Shown piece after piece: positions 7,726-10,108 of a DNA stretch of 10,108 nt (the first letter of the stretch is position 1; the number at the start of each line of letters is the position of its first letter). This stretch comes from PVC group bacterium. Its GTDB lineage: Bacteria > Verrucomicrobiota > Kiritimatiellia > CAIKKV01 > PXCX01. Both the position numbers and the translations under genes were made by a program. The DNA lies in contig PXCX01000050.1 of assembly GCA_003565195.1 (NCBI GenBank), positions 1 through 10,108 of the forward strand, read 5' to 3'. The notes under the pieces are model-generated. The model was not told the DNA's origin, did not search any database, and saw only the letters and a program-made list of their open reading frames with translations.

Positions 7726-8746
7726 CGATGCCCCCGCTTTGCAGTAGCAGATTCAACGCATTCAGGACCACACCGGTTCCCTCGGCAACCGCGCTGAGAG
7801 GATCGTCGGCCACATGGACCGGCAACTCAGTTTGTTCCGCCATCAATTTCTCGATACCGCGCAACATTGAGCCGCCCCCGGCGATCACCAGCCCGCGATC
7901 AATCAAATCCCCGGATAATTCCGGCGGACATCGTTCCAGGGTAAACCGGATGGCCTCGATAATGGACGAGATTGGATCATGCAATGCTTCACGAATTTCT
8001 TCCGAGGTGACGGTAATGGTTTTCGGCAACCCGGCGACCAGGTCACGCCCTTTAACTTCCATCGTCAATTCCTGCTCCAACGGATAGGCTGATCCGATCG
8101 TAATTTTGATATCTTCAGCCGTCCGTTCCCCGATCATCAAATTATAAACCCTCTTCATATGCTGGGCGATACACTCGTCCAGCTCATCGCCGCCAACCCT
8201 GACGCTGCGACAGAAAACGATCTGCCCAAGCGATATCAGAGCCACCTCCGTGGTGCCGCCGCCGATATCGACGATCAGGTTGCCGGCGGGCTCCTGAATG
8301 GGCAGTCCAACACCAATCGCCGCCGCCAGCGGTTCCTCGATAAGAAAAACCGCGCGCGCGCCCGCATGCATCGCCGAATCCTTGACTGCCCGTTTTTCAA
8401 CCTCGGTGATGCCACTTGGGACCGCGATAATAACCCTGGGTCGTGCCCAGAACCGCCGATTGTGAACACCGCGGATAAAATGCCGCAGCATTGCTTCGGT
8501 GATTTCGAAATCGGCGATCACGCCCTGCTTCATCGGGCGAATGGCCTGAATATTGCCGGGTGTTCGCCCAACCATACGTTTGGCTTCAACCCCGACCTTC
8601 AGGACCTTCTTGGTCTCGCTCTGGATAGCCACGACCGAAGGTTCGCGCGTGATAATCCCGCGATCCCGTACATACACCAATGTATTGGCCGTGCCAAGGT
8701 CTATCCCGATATCGTCGGAAAACAACCCAAGCAATAGATTGAACAT
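7721..8746 (-). CDS. mreB: Rod-shape-determining actin homologue MreB
   Basis: MreB is the bacterial actin that forms membrane-bound filaments and directs the elongasome around the cell. The 341-residue protein matches the family length. The N-terminal MFNLLLGLFS is an amphipathic membrane-binding segment. Actin-fold motifs are in order: phosphate-1 loop DLGTANTLVY (16-25), VIIAVPSGITEVEKRAV (105-121), FLIEEPLAAAIG (134-145) with the catalytic-type Glu137/Glu138, phosphate-2 loop DIGGGTTEVA (160-169), RVGGDELDE (183-191) and adenosine loop VIAGGGSMLRG (287-297). The ATG has a strong AGAGGGG with 6-base spacing. As first gene of the operon it is preceded by a candidate promoter and a leader of about 65 bases. 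Confidence 0.98.
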   Translation of the reverse strand: MFNLLLGLFSDDIGIDLGTANTLVYVRDRGIITREPSVVAIQSETKKVLKVGVEAKRMVGRTPGNIQAIRPMKQGVIADFEITEAMLRHFIRGVHNRRFWARPRVIIAVPSGITEVEKRAVKDSAMHAGARAVFLIEEPLAAAIGVGLPIQEPAGNLIVDIGGGTTEVALISLGQIVFCRSVRVGGDELDECIAQHMKRVYNLMIGERTAEDIKITIGSAYPLEQELTMEVKGRDLVAGLPKTITVTSEEIREALHDPISSIIEAIRFTLERCPPELSGDLIDRGLVIAGGGSMLRGIEKLMAEQTELPVHVADDPLSAVAEGTGVVLNALNLLLQSGGIE

Positions 8747-8752
8747 AAACAG

Positions 8753-8759
8753 CCCCTCT
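8753..8759 (-). promoter_or_regulatory. mreB ribosome-binding site
   Basis: AGAGGGG on the minus strand ends 6 bases before the mreB ATG. Spacing is near ideal. It is a better site than that of mreC, fitting a filament protein needed in excess. Confidence 0.75.
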
Positions 8760-8771
8760 AAAATATTTTCT

Positions 8772-8786
8772 GGACAAACCCTGTCC
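8772..8786. repeat. Inverted repeat in the mreB leader
   Basis: GGACA and TGTCC flank five bases (AACCC on the plus strand), a perfect 5+5 inverted repeat. It lies downstream of the candidate promoter and upstream of the ribosome-binding site. It could be a protein-binding site or a small RNA hairpin. No specific regulator is recognised. Confidence 0.3.
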
Positions 8787-8818
8787 GTTCACGCCCTTTC
8801 CACACAATGCACGTAAAC

Positions 8819-8848
8819 AGCATGCCCAACCAAACCCCCATCCGTCAA
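8819..8848 (-). promoter_or_regulatory. Candidate sigma-70-type promoter for the mre operon
   Basis: On the minus strand, TTGACG (8843-8848) is followed after 18 bases by CATGCT (8819-8824), a weak -10 match. A run of eight T on that strand (8853-8860) stands just upstream of the -35 element and resembles an UP element. Transcription would give a leader of roughly 65 bases before mreB. The -35 element is good and the -10 element poor, so the call is tentative. Confidence 0.4.
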
Positions 8849-8881
8849 GCCTAAAAAAAAGTTGCATTAGCATCGCCGGTT

Positions 8882-10021
8882 ATGGTATCACCTCTGGCCA
8901 TGAACCACAATCTTTTTTCAATCACACGCAATTTCCGTATCGCGGGTCGTTTTATAAGCGCTGAACCCTATGGTAACGGACATATCAACGACACCTACAT
9001 CGCATGGTGGGAACGCGATGGAACCCGTGTCCGCACGCTTCATCAGCGCATCAACCATCAGGTTTTCAAGGATCCGTCCCTTATCATGGCGAATATCGCG
9101 CGCGTTATCCGGCATCTGCGCCGCAAATTGGCGGCCATTCCAGGCGCCGATCCGGAACGCGAAGCGTTATCGCTGATTCCCACGCGCGACGGCGCCGATT
9201 TTTATCGCGATCCGGAGGGCAACACCTGGCGCACTTATATATTCATTGAGAACGCGCGCACCTACGATATCTGCGAAACGGCGGATCAGGCTCGTGAAGC
9301 AGCGCGATCATTCGGTCGGTTTCAGGATTTGCTAACCGATTTAGCGGGCGATCCGCTTCGCGAAACGATTCCTTATTTTCATCATACCCCGCGCCGGTTT
9401 GCAACGCTGCAACGGGCGATTGCGCGTAATCCTTGCAATCGTGCCAGCGATGCTATACCCGAAATCCGGTTTGCGCTGGAACGCGAATCCCTGTGCGACC
9501 TCGTCACCGCCGGTCTAGCCGACGGTAGTTTGCCCTCGCGCATCACGCATAACGATACCAAGCTCAACAATGTAATGCTTGACACATTTACCGGACGGGG
9601 GGTGTGTGTCATCGATCTGGATACCGTCATGCCCGGATCGAGTCTTTACGATTTCGGCGATCTGGTCCGAACCTGCACAGTGGACACGCTTGAGGATCAA
9701 CCCGCGCCACAACGCGATATATTTCGGATCGATCTTTTCAAAGCGCTTGTGGAAGGCTATCATGAAACGGCTGGAAATTTTCTCAAGCGTGCCGAAATCG
9801 AACTGCTCAGCATGGCCGGCCGCCTGATCACCTTCACCATCGGCATTCGTTTTCTAACCGATTATCTCGAGGGCGACACCTATTTCAAAACCCATCACGC
9901 CAACCAGAATCTCGACCGTGCCCGGGTTCAATTCCAGTTGGTACGTGCCATGGAGCAACGGGAAACGGAAATGCAGGATATTGTCAGCGCCACCTTCCGA
10001 ACACCTCATCGCCAACCTTAA
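8882..10021 (+). CDS. APH-fold sugar kinase, N-acetylhexosamine 1-kinase (NahK)-like
   Basis: This 379-residue protein belongs to the aminoglycoside phosphotransferase/choline kinase superfamily and most resembles NahK-type anomeric kinases, which phosphorylate GlcNAc or GalNAc at C1. The glycine-rich nucleotide loop is YGNGHINDTYI (30-40). The catalytic loop HNDTKLNNVM (223-232) carries Asp225 and Asn230. The metal-binding segment CVIDLDTVMPG (242-252) has Asp245 and Asp247, and SLYDFGDLVRT follows at 254-264. Length is close to characterised NahK enzymes. There is no signal peptide, so it should act in the cytoplasm. The ATG at 8882 and an in-frame ATG at 8900 both lack a clear Shine-Dalgarno site. 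Family sequence begins near ITRNFRIAG, so either start is possible. It is transcribed away from the mre operon. Substrate is inferred from motif resemblance only; a GlcNAc/MurNAc recycling kinase (AmgK-like) is the main alternative. Confidence 0.8.
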   Translation: MVSPLAMNHNLFSITRNFRIAGRFISAEPYGNGHINDTYIAWWERDGTRVRTLHQRINHQVFKDPSLIMANIARVIRHLRRKLAAIPGADPEREALSLIPTRDGADFYRDPEGNTWRTYIFIENARTYDICETADQAREAARSFGRFQDLLTDLAGDPLRETIPYFHHTPRRFATLQRAIARNPCNRASDAIPEIRFALERESLCDLVTAGLADGSLPSRITHNDTKLNNVMLDTFTGRGVCVIDLDTVMPGSSLYDFGDLVRTCTVDTLEDQPAPQRDIFRIDLFKALVEGYHETAGNFLKRAEIELLSMAGRLITFTIGIRFLTDYLEGDTYFKTHHANQNLDRARVQFQLVRAMEQRETEMQDIVSATFRTPHRQP

Positions 10022-10071
10022 CCACCACCCTTGCTCGGATACGCTTATAAGTCAGTAATTCAAGTAGCAAC

Positions 10072-10108
10072 ATGAAATCATTACCTTCCACACGCGCAAC
10101 GGGTGCCG
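10072..10108 (+). CDS. Possible start of the next gene, cut by window edge
   Basis: An ATG 50 bases after the kinase stop opens a frame of 12 codons (MKSLPSTRATGA) to the window end. There is no clear ribosome-binding site, and the sequence is too short to assign to a family. It may be the next gene or chance. Confidence 0.2.
   Translation, partial: MKSLPSTRATGA

Larger units (their letters stand above)
8747..8881. other. Divergent intergenic region between mreB and the kinase gene
   Basis: This 135-base region must hold the control signals for both directions. The mreB side has the candidate promoter, the inverted repeat and a strong ribosome-binding site. On the kinase side I see no convincing -35/-10 pair. 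A TAGCAT at 8868-8873 lies too close to the ATG unless the message is nearly leaderless. Confidence 0.5.

Noticed and set aside
8800..8850. Sigma-54 promoter in the mreB leader
   Set aside because: GG and GC elements are present, but not at the required -24/-12 spacing.
10022..10071. Terminator or promoter after the kinase gene
   Set aside because: No inverted repeat is seen. A TATAAG at 10046-10051 has no -35 partner at acceptable spacing.

Overview
This window carries a cell-envelope operon on the minus strand and one divergent sugar-kinase-type gene on the plus strand. The genes are those of a rod-shaped bacterium with an outer membrane. The gene order mreB-mreC-mreD-mrdA-rodA-rng-lptD, a divergent LptD, and a NahK-type phosphotransferase next door point away from Proteobacteria. 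They suggest a Verrucomicrobiota/Kiritimatiellota-like (PVC group) genome. That placement rests on protein flavour and synteny remembered from those groups and is only moderately certain.

Layout, in the direction of minus-strand transcription from right to left. A candidate promoter at about 8819-8848 precedes mreB (7721-8746). A 97-base gap with two small hairpins follows. The chain then runs without gaps: mreC (6769-7623), mreD (6263-6772), mrdA/PBP2 (4449-6266), rodA (3219-4445) and rng/RNase G (1624-3219). Neighbouring genes in this chain overlap by 1-4 bases or are 3 bases apart. Next come a possible 38-residue ORF (1511-1627) and lptD (1-1472, cut by the left edge). On the plus strand, 8882-10021 encodes an APH-fold kinase of the N-acetylhexosamine 1-kinase type, and a few codons of a possible next gene begin at 10072.

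MreB filaments, MreC, MreD, the transpeptidase PBP2 and the glycosyltransferase RodA form the elongasome, which inserts peptidoglycan along the side wall. RNase G is an RNA-processing enzyme whose gene is also linked to mreBCD in gammaproteobacteria. LptD is the outer-membrane translocon that inserts lipopolysaccharide. One transcript could therefore supply wall elongation and outer-membrane LPS assembly together.

The region is mostly well-understood housekeeping sequence. I see no mobile element, CRISPR array, tRNA or rRNA, and no convincing new system. The points worth a second look are the double-ATGA small ORF between rng and lptD, the hairpin over the mreB stop codon, the run of GTG starts, and the wiring of rng and lptD into the elongasome operon.
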